Origin: Candidatus Saccharimonadota bacterium
GTDB taxonomy: Bacteria; Patescibacteriota; Saccharimonadia; Saccharimonadales; Saccharimonadaceae
Length of the DNA: 36,456 bases
Direction: 5' to 3'
Assembly (NCBI GenBank): GCA_905372495.1
Contig: CAJPPG010000004.1
Span: 1 to 36,456 of the forward strand
The notes beneath the pieces were generated by a model that made no database searches, was not told where the DNA came from, and was given only the letters and a program-made list of their open reading frames with translations. Of this stretch, positions 1-9,103 are shown piece after piece (positions within the stretch are counted from its first letter, which is position 1; each line of letters starts with the position of its first letter). The translations under genes were made by a program, and so were the position numbers.

Positions 1-19
1 TTATTAAATAAGGAATATT

Positions 20-328
20 ATGAAAAAGGCAGTTGTACTCATCGGCGGTAAACAATATGTCGTTGCTGAGAAAGAGACCCTACGGGTGGACCTCCTCCCG
101 GAAGGCACAAAAGAGCTCGAAACTGGTGCTTTGCTTGTAATTGATGGAGAAAAGACCCTCGTTGGTACTCCTGAAGTAGAAGGTGTAAAAGTTTCAGCCA
201 AGGTAGTTGAGGAAGAAGTTGCGGGTGACAAAATCCGCGTGATCCGTTACCACTCTAAGAAGCGTGTACATAAAGAAACTGGACACCGCCAAAAATATAG
301 TTTAATTGAAATTACTTCAATTAAATAA
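20..328 (+). CDS. rplU: 50S ribosomal protein bL21
   Basis: Encodes bL21, a small protein of the large ribosomal subunit that contacts 23S rRNA. The 102-residue product has the normal family length. It opens with the beta-rich start KKAVVLIGGKQYVV and ends with the basic signature ...HKETGHRQKYSLIEI, where GHRQ is the conserved bL21 motif. The ATG is preceded by AAGGA at normal spacing. A strong terminator follows directly, so it closes whatever transcript enters from the left. rpmA (bL27), the usual partner, is not downstream. Identification is secure. Confidence 0.96.
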   Translation: MKKAVVLIGGKQYVVAEKETLRVDLLPEGTKELETGALLVIDGEKTLVGTPEVEGVKVSAKVVEEEVAGDKIRVIRYHSKKRVHKETGHRQKYSLIEITSIK

Positions 329-332
329 CGAA

Positions 333-359
333 AAAGACTCCAAGACGGAGTCTTTTTTT
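333..359 (+). terminator. Intrinsic terminator after rplU
   Basis: Nine-base-pair stem AAAGACTCC / GGAGTCTTT with a 5-nt loop, followed by a run of T. It separates rplU from parA. Confidence 0.93.
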
Positions 360-367
360 AGTGTTTA

Positions 368-376
368 TGGTAATAT
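368..376 (+). promoter_or_regulatory. Extended -10 promoter of parA (leaderless start)
   Basis: TGG followed by TAATAT (371-376), then only 8 nt to the parA ATG at 385. The expected transcription start falls at or within 1-2 nt of the ATG and no Shine-Dalgarno fits in between. No -35 box is evident, since the expected place is inside the rplU terminator. Confidence 0.6.
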
Positions 377-384
377 AGAATTAT

Positions 385-1188
385 ATGGCGACAGTGATTT
401 GTATAACAAACCAGAAGGGTGGGGTTGGAAAAACCACAACAGCGGTTAATCTAGCATTCTTTTTGGCTAAAAATAAGAAAAAAACACTTTTGATTGATTT
501 TGATCCGCAAGGAAATGCAACTTCTGGCCTTGGGATTGATAAGATGCCCTTTGAGGCTGATTATGAAAAAGAGGGAATCAGTAGGACTATGTCTGAGGTA
601 TTACTGGGACAGAAAGAGCTAAACGAAATTATATTGAACACTAAATTTAAGGATTTGGATTTAGCGCCAGTTACCCCACAACTTGCCAATGCAGAAGTAA
701 ATTTAGCAAAGTTGGATAAAAAATTTGTTCAATTGAGGGAAGCGATTAAACGTATAAAAGATTTATACGATTATATTATTATTGATTCGCCACCCAGTTT
801 GTCGCTTCTGACAGTAAATGGAATGATTGCTTCGGACTATCTTTTATTGCCGGTGCAGACAGAATTTTATGCTCTTGAAGGCGTTGCGCAGTTGCTTGAT
901 TCAGTTAAATTAGTAAGAAAGGCAATGAATCCGGATCTGAAATTACTTGGAGTGCTCGCAACGATGTACGATAAAAGAACATCGCTTTCAGTGCAGGTTC
1001 TAGAGGAGATTCACAAATACTTTAAGGAGAAGGTCTTTAGTTCATTAATCCCAAGAAATGTAAGACTGGCGGAGGCGCCAAGCCATGGAGTGCCGGTGGG
1101 GGCATACGATCCATTTAGTAAGGGGTCGAGAGCATATAAAGATTTAGCAAAAGAGGTTATTCATAGAATAGAGAAAGGGGAGAAATAA
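385..1188 (+). CDS. parA: Chromosome-partitioning ATPase ParA/Soj
   Basis: ParA/Soj-type deviant Walker ATPase that binds the nucleoid and moves ParB-parS complexes to segregate the chromosome. The 267-residue protein starts with the deviant Walker A motif NQKGGVGKTTTAVN, followed by the A' motif LLIDFDPQGNATSGLG and the Walker B region YIIIDSPPSLSLL. It lacks an N-terminal HTH, as expected for the short chromosomal Soj class (around 250-270 aa). The stop codon overlaps the parB start by one base (TAATG), so the two are co-translated. The gene has a leaderless-type promoter. No parS palindrome was seen in the window. Confidence 0.95.
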   Translation: MATVICITNQKGGVGKTTTAVNLAFFLAKNKKKTLLIDFDPQGNATSGLGIDKMPFEADYEKEGISRTMSEVLLGQKELNEIILNTKFKDLDLAPVTPQLANAEVNLAKLDKKFVQLREAIKRIKDLYDYIIIDSPPSLSLLTVNGMIASDYLLLPVQTEFYALEGVAQLLDSVKLVRKAMNPDLKLLGVLATMYDKRTSLSVQVLEEIHKYFKEKVFSSLIPRNVRLAEAPSHGVPVGAYDPFSKGSRAYKDLAKEVIHRIEKGEK

Positions 1189-2036
1189 TGGCGGGAAGAG
1201 GTCTTGGACGTGGGTTTGATAGTTTGATCCCAACTGACATCGTTGAGGATGATTTTGATATTACAGCGAGGGAGGATGCTAAAGAAAGCCAGCTGGTCGA
1301 ACTGAGTCTGGAAGATGTGGTGCCAGATAAGGATCAACCACGTAAGGAGTTTTCGGAGGAAGCCTTAAACGCTTTGGCGAGCTCGATCAAGGAACACGGA
1401 GTTTTGCAACCGATTGTAGTCGTCCGAGAGGACGGCAAATATAAGATTGTAGCTGGTGAGAGGCGTTTTAGGGCGTCAAAGATTGCAGGATTAACAAAAA
1501 TCCCTGCTATCATCCGTACGATTGACGCGCAGAATCGTTTAGAGCTTTCGATTATTGAGAATGCCCAACGTGAGGACTTAAATGCGATCGAGATGGCGAC
1601 AGCGTATGCTAAGTTAAAGAGCCAGTTTAACCTGGCTCCTGCGGAGATTGCTGTGCGCGTAGGGAAGAGTGAATCTTCAGTTATTAACACAATTAGACTT
1701 CTAAATCTTCCTGACGATGTAAAGAGAGCAATGGTAGAGCATAATCTTACTGAGGGAGTGATGCGACCGTTAATTTCGGCTGATCCAGAACTAGTAAGGC
1801 AGATTTTGCCAATGATTATTGAAGAGGGCTGGACGGCGCGTCGAGTTGAACGCTATATTGCTGAAAATAAGAAGCGTAGTTCAACTAAAATTGTGAAAGA
1901 GAATGTATTTTTACGCCAAGAAGAAGATTTAAGTGCTAAATTTGCAGTTAAAGCTAGGATTAAGGGCAGAACCCTGACGCTAACTTGTAAAAACGATGAA
2001 GAACTAAAAAACCTGATTAATCGATTGTCTGAGTAA
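1188..2036 (+). CDS. parB: Chromosome-partitioning protein ParB
   Basis: ParB CTPase/clamp protein that loads at parS and stimulates ParA. In order in the 282 residues: a basic N-terminus (AGRGLGRGFDSLIP), the N-terminal domain with VPDKDQPRKEF, the CTP-binding motif GERRFRAS, the conserved IENAQREDLNAIEMA, and the HTH region PAEIAVRVGKSESSVINTIR. A C-terminal dimerisation segment follows. Length and motif order are normal, and the CTP-binding motifs look intact. The start codon overlaps parA's stop, with a purine-rich RBS (GGGGAG) inside parA. Confidence 0.95.
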   Translation: MAGRGLGRGFDSLIPTDIVEDDFDITAREDAKESQLVELSLEDVVPDKDQPRKEFSEEALNALASSIKEHGVLQPIVVVREDGKYKIVAGERRFRASKIAGLTKIPAIIRTIDAQNRLELSIIENAQREDLNAIEMATAYAKLKSQFNLAPAEIAVRVGKSESSVINTIRLLNLPDDVKRAMVEHNLTEGVMRPLISADPELVRQILPMIIEEGWTARRVERYIAENKKRSSTKIVKENVFLRQEEDLSAKFAVKARIKGRTLTLTCKNDEELKNLINRLSE

Positions 2037-2077
2037 AAAAGTTATTCAATTTTAATTCTACAGAGAGGAGTGAGGTA

Positions 2078-3544
2078 GTGAGTAAGAAATTTATACAGAG
2101 CGAACGCATTAAAAAAGCTGTAGATTTTGCAACAAAAGCACATGAGGGCCAGAAGAGAAAATCTGGTGAACCATATATTATCCATCCAAAAGCGGTGATG
2201 GAGACCTTACTTGAGTGGGGAATGGATGAAGACACGGTAATAGCGGGAGTGCTTCACGATACAGTAGAAGATACAGGGGTAACTTTAGAAGAAATTAAGC
2301 AAGAGTTTGGTGAGTCAGTGGCCTTTTTGGTGGATGGGGTGACAAAAATTGGTAAGGCAAGACAGGGGATGAGGGATATTGATACTTACTTACCGGTGAC
2401 TAGAGATAATCTTTTACGGCTTTTAGTAGCAACAGGGTCTGATATTCGAGTTTTGATCATCAAATTGGCAGACAGGTTACATAATCTAAGAACACTTTCA
2501 GCACTTTCACCAGAGAAACAAAAGAAGATAGCAAAGGAAACCCTGGAAATCTTTGCACCTCTTGCTGACCGCTTGAATATGGGTAAGTTAAGGGTGGAAA
2601 TGTCTGATATTGCGTTTTCGTATGTGGATCCAAGAAGATATGAGGAATTAAAGAAAATCATTGAAGCTCGCAATCAATCTGCGGAAAAAGCCTTAAAAAA
2701 GATTAAAAATGAAGTTTCAGAGGCGCTTTCTAAAGAAAAAATCAATTTTGAGATTAATGGAAGAGTTAAATCAGTCTATTCGTTGCATAAAAAATTAGCT
2801 AAATACAACCAAAACATTAATGAAGTGTATGATTTAACGGCTTTAAGAGTGATTGTGGACGATATTACAAGTTGTTATTTGGTCTTGGGGCTGATTCATA
2901 GCTTATATACACCAATGACGGGTAGAATTAAGGATTATGTGGCAGTGCCAAAGCAAAATGGTTATCAATCGCTACATACAACAGTTATCACCCCTGATAA
3001 GAGGATTGTGGAGTTTCAGATTCGAACAAAAGACATGCATGAATATGCCGAAAGAGGGCTTGCAGCAAGTTTTTATTATAACGAGCAGAAGCTGACGGAA
3101 AGTTATAAAACAGGGAAGATTCAGCACTTGCCGACAAATTTATTGTGGATTTCAGAGCTACAGATGGCGGCAGCTAAGCTGCGAGATGGTCAACAGGTTG
3201 ACTTAAAAAAACTAAAATTAAATCTTTTTGCCGATAAAATCTTTGTCTATACCCCAAAAGGTGACATTATTGATTTACCAGTGGGGGCTTTACCGCTTGA
3301 TTTTGCTTATAGATTACATTCAGAAGTGGGTGGACATGTAATCGGAGCAAAAATTAATGGAAAACTGTCAAATTTGAATACAAAATTAAAAAGCGGTGAC
3401 GTGGTGGAGATCTTGACGAGTAAAAATCAAACCGTAAGAGCGAGCTGGTTGGACAAAATTATTACACCACACGCGAGAGCTAAAATTAAACAGCAGCTAA
3501 GTCGAACAATCGAATCCATTGTTGGTCCAAATAAAAAGAAGTAA
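2078..3544 (+). CDS. Bifunctional RelA/SpoT-type (p)ppGpp synthetase/hydrolase, short form
   Basis: Makes and degrades the alarmone (p)ppGpp. The GTG start at 2078 follows a purine-rich RBS (GAGAGGAGTGAGG). Domains in 488 residues: an N-terminal HD hydrolase (HEGQKRKSGEPYIIHP, then LHDTVEDT near residue 59), the synthetase domain (GRVKSVYSLHKK near 227, YDLTALRVIV, KDYVAVPKQNGYQSLHTTV, EFQIRTKDMHEYAERG), and a TGS domain (DKIFVYTPKGDIIDLPVGALPLDFAYRLH). Both active sites look intact. The protein ends after TGS, so the helical, zinc-finger and ACT domains of ~730-aa long Rel proteins are missing. The usual ribosome/tRNA-sensing C-terminus is therefore reduced. Position behind parAB and before ftsI ties stringent control to growth genes. 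Confidence 0.9.
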   Translation: MSKKFIQSERIKKAVDFATKAHEGQKRKSGEPYIIHPKAVMETLLEWGMDEDTVIAGVLHDTVEDTGVTLEEIKQEFGESVAFLVDGVTKIGKARQGMRDIDTYLPVTRDNLLRLLVATGSDIRVLIIKLADRLHNLRTLSALSPEKQKKIAKETLEIFAPLADRLNMGKLRVEMSDIAFSYVDPRRYEELKKIIEARNQSAEKALKKIKNEVSEALSKEKINFEINGRVKSVYSLHKKLAKYNQNINEVYDLTALRVIVDDITSCYLVLGLIHSLYTPMTGRIKDYVAVPKQNGYQSLHTTVITPDKRIVEFQIRTKDMHEYAERGLAASFYYNEQKLTESYKTGKIQHLPTNLLWISELQMAAAKLRDGQQVDLKKLKLNLFADKIFVYTPKGDIIDLPVGALPLDFAYRLHSEVGGHVIGAKINGKLSNLNTKLKSGDVVEILTSKNQTVRASWLDKIITPHARAKIKQQLSRTIESIVGPNKKK

Positions 3545-3662
3545 TTTTTGCGCCTATTAGCTTTTGTATAAAATTTTTATTTTCAGATAGTAAAAGAAGA
3601 AGTTTATGCTTAAAATTTAGTGAAGTTATCTCTATAAAATCATAAAGAATGAAAGATGGTTA

Positions 3663-3671
3663 TGGTATAAT
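3663..3671 (+). promoter_or_regulatory. Extended -10 promoter of ftsI (leaderless start)
   Basis: TGG followed by a consensus TATAAT (3666-3671), then 9 nt to ATG at 3681. The 136-nt gap behind relA otherwise shows no feature. The predicted transcript starts at or just before the ATG. Confidence 0.65.
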
Positions 3672-3680
3672 TTGATTAAA

Positions 3681-5435
3681 ATGAAAATTAAGCAAATGCG
3701 GAAAAGAACAGACCTGATTAGGATAATACTTGCGCTTTGTTTTTTGATGATTATTTTAAGGGTGTACTTTTTACAGGTGGTTGAACATCAGAAATATGTA
3801 GATTTGGCTTTATCTCAACAAACGATGCAAAATACGATTTTTGCGAAACGGGGAGAAATTTATATGATGGACGGTACACAGACGACGCCTGTAGTAATGA
3901 ATGAAAAAGTTTACACCATTTCGGTTGATCCATTTTTGCTGAGAACTGAGCATGGGCAGGATCGGTCTCAAGTTTTGGCTAAAATCGATGGTTTAATACA
4001 AGGCTATGGAATAAATACTTGGGATAAGGTGTTTGCAAATGAGGCGTCACGATATGCGGTGATTGCAAAAAATGTGCCATATGAAAAGGCTAAACAGATT
4101 AAAGAAGCGAAAATTACAGGTGTTTATGCACAGGGGTCAACAAAGCGTGTATATCCCGAAGGTGACTTAGCGGCACAAGTTTTAGGTTTTGTAAATGCGG
4201 ATGGTAAGGGGCAATATGGCATTGAGGGGGGACTAGACAAAGAACTGACGGGGGTAAATGGAATTCTCAAAACGGTGAAAGACGTCAATAATATACCTTT
4301 GACGATTGGTAAAAATAATGTTAGAGTGCCGGCGCAGGATGGGAAGAATATAGTGCTGTCAATTGATCGAAATATTCAGAAGAAGGCGGAAGATGTAGTA
4401 AAGAGTGTATCTGAAAAATTTCAGATTTCACGCGCCTCGGCAGTAGTAATGAATCCAAGAAATGGGCAAATTTTGGCAATGGTGGGGACGCCAAGCTACA
4501 ATCCGGCAGAATACGCCAAAGTGACGGATGCGCGAGTCTTTCAAACAGATGTAACAATGGATGCTTTTAATCCCGCATCAGTATGCAAGACGTTTGCGCT
4601 GGCAGCGGCGGTGGATAGTGGGGTGATGACTCCAGAGACAACATATGTAAACACTGATCTTGTGACGATTGATGGGTGGCCAATACAGAACGCGATTAAG
4701 GGACATACAGGAGTAATTCCTATGCAGGAAGTATTTACTTATTCATTAAATACGGGGTCAATTCAGGCGTTAAGGCTTTTAGGGGGATCAGAGACAGAGA
4801 TTACCTACCAAGGTAAGGAAAAACTATACGACTATTATCATAATCGTTTTGGATTAGGAAGATATACGGGGATTGAGCTGGCTGAAGCAAGAGGAACTAT
4901 TGTGCCTCCAACAGATATTGATGCAACAAATGCAAGATATGCGAATATGACATTTGGACAGAGTCTAGACTTGACGATGATTCAAGTGGTGACGGCTTTT
5001 TCAGCAGTGGTGAATGGAGGTGACTACTATACGCCAACTCTAGTGGCAGGGGAGATGAAAAACGGGGAATTTGTGAAAAATGAGTTGAAGCCTCGAGATC
5101 ATCAAGCATTAGAGTCATCAACGAGTGAAACAATGCGCAGAATGTTACATACGGCAAGATTAGTGTTTCCAAACGTAAAGACTTATGACGAGGGTGTATA
5201 TGTTGGTGGTAAAACAGGTACGGCGCAGGTGGTAAAGAATGGAAAATACACCTTTGATGAAACAATTGGTACGTATGTGGGGTATGGCGCGAGGTCAGAA
5301 ACCGACTATCCAGAATATGTAATTATGACGAAGGTGCGAGCAGATAACCGTAGGTTGGACGGTGGAATGAATGCGAAACCAATATTTGATGAGATTAGTC
5401 AGTTTATGGTAAACTATTTAAAGATGAGGAGGTGA
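3681..5435 (+). CDS. ftsI: Septal peptidoglycan transpeptidase, class B penicillin-binding protein (FtsI/PBP2-like)
   Basis: Cross-links peptidoglycan, presumably at the septum together with the FtsW homologue two genes downstream. I take ATG 3681 as start (584 aa) because the -10 box ends 9 nt before it; a TTG at 3672 in the same frame would add three residues. A short basic N-terminus leads into one membrane helix (RIILALCFLMIILRVYFLQV), a PBP dimerisation domain, then the transpeptidase domain. All three catalytic motifs are present: SVCK (SxxK, in NPASVCKTF), SLN (SxN, in YSLNTGS) and KTG (in GGKTGTAQV). No PASTA domains follow. The gene ends 1 nt before mraY. Confidence 0.92.
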   Translation: MKIKQMRKRTDLIRIILALCFLMIILRVYFLQVVEHQKYVDLALSQQTMQNTIFAKRGEIYMMDGTQTTPVVMNEKVYTISVDPFLLRTEHGQDRSQVLAKIDGLIQGYGINTWDKVFANEASRYAVIAKNVPYEKAKQIKEAKITGVYAQGSTKRVYPEGDLAAQVLGFVNADGKGQYGIEGGLDKELTGVNGILKTVKDVNNIPLTIGKNNVRVPAQDGKNIVLSIDRNIQKKAEDVVKSVSEKFQISRASAVVMNPRNGQILAMVGTPSYNPAEYAKVTDARVFQTDVTMDAFNPASVCKTFALAAAVDSGVMTPETTYVNTDLVTIDGWPIQNAIKGHTGVIPMQEVFTYSLNTGSIQALRLLGGSETEITYQGKEKLYDYYHNRFGLGRYTGIELAEARGTIVPPTDIDATNARYANMTFGQSLDLTMIQVVTAFSAVVNGGDYYTPTLVAGEMKNGEFVKNELKPRDHQALESSTSETMRRMLHTARLVFPNVKTYDEGVYVGGKTGTAQVVKNGKYTFDETIGTYVGYGARSETDYPEYVIMTKVRADNRRLDGGMNAKPIFDEISQFMVNYLKMRR

Positions 5436-5436
5436 G

Positions 5437-6471
5437 ATGAGGGGTAGTTTAGATGGGAATGCTTTATATGGTCTGCTTTTAGCATTGGGGAGCTTTCTTT
5501 TGGCAATGTTCTTGACGCCAATTTACACAAATTTTGCCTATAAATATCATTTTTGGAAGAAACAAAAAAAGACCACAGTGCAGGGTGATGCTTTGCCGGT
5601 GATGACAAAACTGCATGCACATAAGTTTAAGAGGGCATTTCCCACGATGGCGGGGATTATTGGAGTGATTGTGGTGGCAGTCGTAACCTGGTCATCTAAC
5701 TGGAATCGTGCAGAGACCTGGTTGCCGCTTGCTGGTTTTTTGGGAGGGGCCTTAGTTGGACTAATTGATGATTTAATTAACGTGTTTGGCACCGGTTCTG
5801 GTGCAGCTGGCCTCAGAGCACCAGTGAAATTTTCGATGATTACAATCGTGGGACTAGCATTAGGGTGGTTTTTTACCCATAAGTTGGGTTGGACTACTTT
5901 ACATATCCCATTTCATGGTGATTTTGAACTAGGTGCGATTGTGATGATGCTACTCTTTGCTTTTTCGGTGGTGGCGACTTCAAACGCGGTGAATATTTCA
6001 GATGGATTAGATGGCCTGGCTGGAGGTCTTACCATGATGGCTTATGGTTCCTTTGGGATTATTGCGTTATTTAGGGGTCAGATTGCCTTATTTGCCTTTT
6101 GTATGACAGTGGTTGGTTGGCTACTTTCCTATGTTTGGTTTAATGTACCACCTGCGCGTTTTATGATGGGCGATGTGGGTTCGTTTGCGCTGGGTGCTGG
6201 GCTTGGCGTGGTGTCAATGATGACAAATTCATTCTTGCTATTGCCAATTATAGGTCTATTATTCGTAGTGGAGGCTGGCTCTTCCTTGATACAGATGACT
6301 TCTAAGCAGTTATTTCATAAGAAGATATTTTTGTCGGCACCAATACACCATCATCTGGAGGCAAGTGGCTGGGGTGAGGCTAAAATTGTAATGCGTTTTT
6401 GGGTAATTGCGGGGGTGATGGGAATTATCGGTATCTTTATTGCGATGGCTGGGGGAATTATTCCTCTATAG
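5437..6471 (+). CDS. mraY: Phospho-N-acetylmuramoyl-pentapeptide transferase
   Basis: Integral membrane enzyme that moves phospho-MurNAc-pentapeptide from UDP to undecaprenyl phosphate, making lipid I. The 344-residue polytopic protein carries family motifs in order: GLIDDLIN with the catalytic Asp pair, NAVNISDGLDGLAGG, FMMGDVGSFALGAG, and APIHHHLEASGW with the triple-His loop. The start lies 1 nt after the ftsI stop, with the GGAGG ribosome-binding site inside the end of ftsI, so the two are translationally coupled. Lipid I made here is the substrate of MurG three genes on. Confidence 0.95.
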   Translation: MRGSLDGNALYGLLLALGSFLLAMFLTPIYTNFAYKYHFWKKQKKTTVQGDALPVMTKLHAHKFKRAFPTMAGIIGVIVVAVVTWSSNWNRAETWLPLAGFLGGALVGLIDDLINVFGTGSGAAGLRAPVKFSMITIVGLALGWFFTHKLGWTTLHIPFHGDFELGAIVMMLLFAFSVVATSNAVNISDGLDGLAGGLTMMAYGSFGIIALFRGQIALFAFCMTVVGWLLSYVWFNVPPARFMMGDVGSFALGAGLGVVSMMTNSFLLLPIIGLLFVVEAGSSLIQMTSKQLFHKKIFLSAPIHHHLEASGWGEAKIVMRFWVIAGVMGIIGIFIAMAGGIIPL

Positions 6472-6483
6472 AAAGAAGTAACT

Positions 6484-7833
6484 ATGCGTAAACATCAAAC
6501 AGATAAACGAATCTTTATTGCTACTTTTATATTAGTGCTAATAGGAACGATTATGGTGAGCATCATTGGACCTTCTTATACTAATATTCAAAATATTGCA
6601 TATGGGCGAAATGATGATCCAAACCAGGCTTTTAAGAGTCAAATTTTGTATGTGTTTTTAGCTTTTTTTGCGATGGTTTTCTTCTTAAAAATACCTTTAA
6701 AGCAGGTGAGTGGTGAAGGTGTGAAACATAAGAAATTATTAAACATGACAAGTAAGATGCCGGAGATTTTGATGTTTGGTAGCTTAATTTTGTGCCTAAT
6801 AATGTATATTAGCTCACTGACAGTAAAGCTTCCGTTTGTAAGATGTGCACTTGGCGCATGTCGATGGCTGAATTTGGGGTTTTTTCAGCTACAGGCAGCG
6901 GAGTTGGTGAAATTCGGGGCATTGTTTTACTTTGCAAAGATTTGTACGGAGTATAGGGAGAAGGGTGGTTTTTCTGGTAAGAAAGAGCAAGAAACTACTC
7001 GTGGCGACGGGGTGTTAAGAAATATTAGATATAATTACCAGAATAGAACAAAAACAACTAGCGTAAAAAAACAAAAAGGTAAAATTGGCGAGTTTACTGC
7101 TGGGATTAAAGGTATTCTTGCTAAAACAGATGGTAGGGTGTTTTGGTTAAAATTTATCCTAACTCTAGGTGCGGCGGTCTTTTTCTTAGTAGTGGCACAG
7201 AAAGATTTGGGCTCAGCACTGCCACTAATCGCGATGGCATTAGCGATGTTACTGGTGAGTGGGGCGAGGTTGAAGTATTTTTTAACAATTGGGGTGGCGG
7301 GGTTGGCTTTAGCGGTATTAGCACTAAGTTCTCCGCATCGACAGGAGCGTTTAAGGGGGTTCTTGCAGGGTGATTCTTCAAATGCCTATCATATTAATAA
7401 TGCTTTAATTGCGATTGGGTCAGGTGGCTTATTCGGTGTAGGTATTGGAAATAACGTGCAGACGGCAGGGTATCTACCGGAGTCGATTACCGACTCGATG
7501 TTTGCGGTGATTGGAGAAACGATTGGTTTTGTGGGAATATCTGTGGTGTTACTTTTCTATTACATGCTGCTTTCGAGAATTTTAAAGGTTGCAGATTGTA
7601 CAAAAGATAGTTATTACCAGATGGTTACAGTTGGAATTTTTGCCTGGTTGGCTGGGCATGTGGTGGTAAATATTGCGGCGATGACTGGACTGGTGCCGTT
7701 GACTGGTATTACCTTGCCTCTACTCTCAAAAGGTGGTACGAGCTTAATTTTAAATATGGCAATTATTGGCTTGGTATTAAATATTTCACAGTATACAATG
7801 AGAGCAGATTTAACAGACGCGGAAAGGAAGTAA
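6484..7833 (+). CDS. ftsW: SEDS-family lipid II glycosyltransferase (FtsW/RodA)
   Basis: Polytopic SEDS polymerase that extends glycan strands from lipid II, normally paired with a class B PBP such as the FtsI homologue in this cluster. Recognisable segments: LQAAELVKFGALFYFAK, AQKDLGSALPLIAMALAMLL, PESITDSMFAVIGE (periplasmic loop) and LTGITLPLLSKGGTSLI near the C-terminus. At 449 residues it is longer than typical FtsW (about 380-400). The extra length is a Lys/Arg-rich hydrophilic insert of roughly 65 residues between membrane helices (REKGGFSGKKEQETT through FTAGIKG), probably cytoplasmic. FtsW rather than RodA is inferred from the division-gene context. Confidence 0.88.
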   Translation: MRKHQTDKRIFIATFILVLIGTIMVSIIGPSYTNIQNIAYGRNDDPNQAFKSQILYVFLAFFAMVFFLKIPLKQVSGEGVKHKKLLNMTSKMPEILMFGSLILCLIMYISSLTVKLPFVRCALGACRWLNLGFFQLQAAELVKFGALFYFAKICTEYREKGGFSGKKEQETTRGDGVLRNIRYNYQNRTKTTSVKKQKGKIGEFTAGIKGILAKTDGRVFWLKFILTLGAAVFFLVVAQKDLGSALPLIAMALAMLLVSGARLKYFLTIGVAGLALAVLALSSPHRQERLRGFLQGDSSNAYHINNALIAIGSGGLFGVGIGNNVQTAGYLPESITDSMFAVIGETIGFVGISVVLLFYYMLLSRILKVADCTKDSYYQMVTVGIFAWLAGHVVVNIAAMTGLVPLTGITLPLLSKGGTSLILNMAIIGLVLNISQYTMRADLTDAERK

Positions 7834-7840
7834 TTTTCTT

Positions 7841-9103
7841 ATGAAGGTATTAGTAGTTGGTGGTGGTTCAGGTGGACATATTACACCGGCAATGTCGGTG
7901 ATCCGCGAGCTACTTTTAAAATACCCAAATACGCAGGTAGAATTTTGGACCGATCGTAAATATTATAAGAATATCTTAAATCTTGCAAATGAAATGTCGG
8001 TGGGATGGGGCGAGGAAGAGGAAAAAAGTCGTAAAAATCGACAATATATTCGTGTCCGCAAAGTGTTTGCGGGTAAATTTCGACGATATCATGGTTTGAA
8101 GTTGAAGGATTATTTCGACCAAGGTGCGAGAACTTTCTTTGATGTGGTGTTTGGTAATATAGCTGGAGCCATAGGTTTTTTGATGGGGTTGGTTCAGACC
8201 TTCTTAAGGTTAATTATAAAAAAACAGCGTCCGGACGTGATCTTTTTAAAGGGTGGATTTGTGGGGCTGTCAGTTGGCCTTGTGGCTGGAATGCTGGGAA
8301 TTCCGTATGTGTTACATGAATCTGATGCAGTATTTGGTTTGACCAACCGTATTTTAATGAAAAAGGCGGTTAAAATTGCGACTGGCGTACCGGTCGAAAC
8401 GGAGAAATATAGTGAAGACATTGCAAAAAAGATTGAGTGGGTGGGGATCCCAGTAGCACCAGAGTTTACACCGGTGGCAACCTCGACACAAAACAACTTG
8501 AAGCGGGAATTAGGGTTTAATTTTAGGAAGAAATTGGTGGTGATAACTGGAGGCTCGCAGGGGTCAGAGCACTTGAACACGTCAGTAGGAGCGATTTTAG
8601 AGAAATTATTAGAAAAAGCAAGCGTGGGGTTAATTGCTGGGCGAAAATATTATGATACAATGCTTGAACTGAAAGATTTTGAGAAATGGAATAAAGCAAA
8701 GTTGGATTCAGATTTTAGGATGTGGAGTTTTTCTCCTAAAATGAGTGAGATACTGGGGGCGGCAGATTTGGTGGTTTCGAGGGCTGGTGCAACAACTATT
8801 ACGGAGCTTGCGGCTCTAAAAAAGCCAGTTATTTTGGTGCCTTTTGAAAAACTGCCTGGTGGTCATCAAACGAAGAATGCTGAAAGGTTGAATAAATCTG
8901 AGGCAGTAGAGATGGTGTTAGACAGCAAAATGATGGAGAAGCCAGAGCTGTTATTGAATAAAATTTTTAAGTTATTAGATGATGATGAAAAAAGAGAGAG
9001 ACTAGCGAATAATTTGCATGAACTCGCAAAACCAGAGGCATCTAAGCGTATGATGGAAATTATTGTGGAGGCTAAAAATAAAAAACGGGTGGAAAAGGAA
9101 TGA
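7841..9103 (+). CDS. murG: UDP-GlcNAc:lipid I GlcNAc transferase MurG
   Basis: GT28 glycosyltransferase that adds GlcNAc to lipid I on the inner membrane face, giving lipid II. The N-terminal GGGSGGHITPA glycine loop, LKGGFVGLSVGL and HESDAVFGLTN lie in the acceptor half. GGSQGSEHLN, SRAGATTITELAAL and PFEKLPGGHQTKNAE are the donor-binding signatures. At 420 residues it exceeds the usual ~350-370. The surplus sits in the N-terminal half as a charged segment (EEEEKSRKNRQYIRVRK) and a hydrophobic amphipathic stretch (FGNIAGAIGFLMGLVQTFL) likely to associate with membrane. The stop overlaps the next gene's ATG (ATGA). Confidence 0.93.
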   Translation: MKVLVVGGGSGGHITPAMSVIRELLLKYPNTQVEFWTDRKYYKNILNLANEMSVGWGEEEEKSRKNRQYIRVRKVFAGKFRRYHGLKLKDYFDQGARTFFDVVFGNIAGAIGFLMGLVQTFLRLIIKKQRPDVIFLKGGFVGLSVGLVAGMLGIPYVLHESDAVFGLTNRILMKKAVKIATGVPVETEKYSEDIAKKIEWVGIPVAPEFTPVATSTQNNLKRELGFNFRKKLVVITGGSQGSEHLNTSVGAILEKLLEKASVGLIAGRKYYDTMLELKDFEKWNKAKLDSDFRMWSFSPKMSEILGAADLVVSRAGATTITELAALKKPVILVPFEKLPGGHQTKNAERLNKSEAVEMVLDSKMMEKPELLLNKIFKLLDDDEKRERLANNLHELAKPEASKRMMEIIVEAKNKKRVEKE

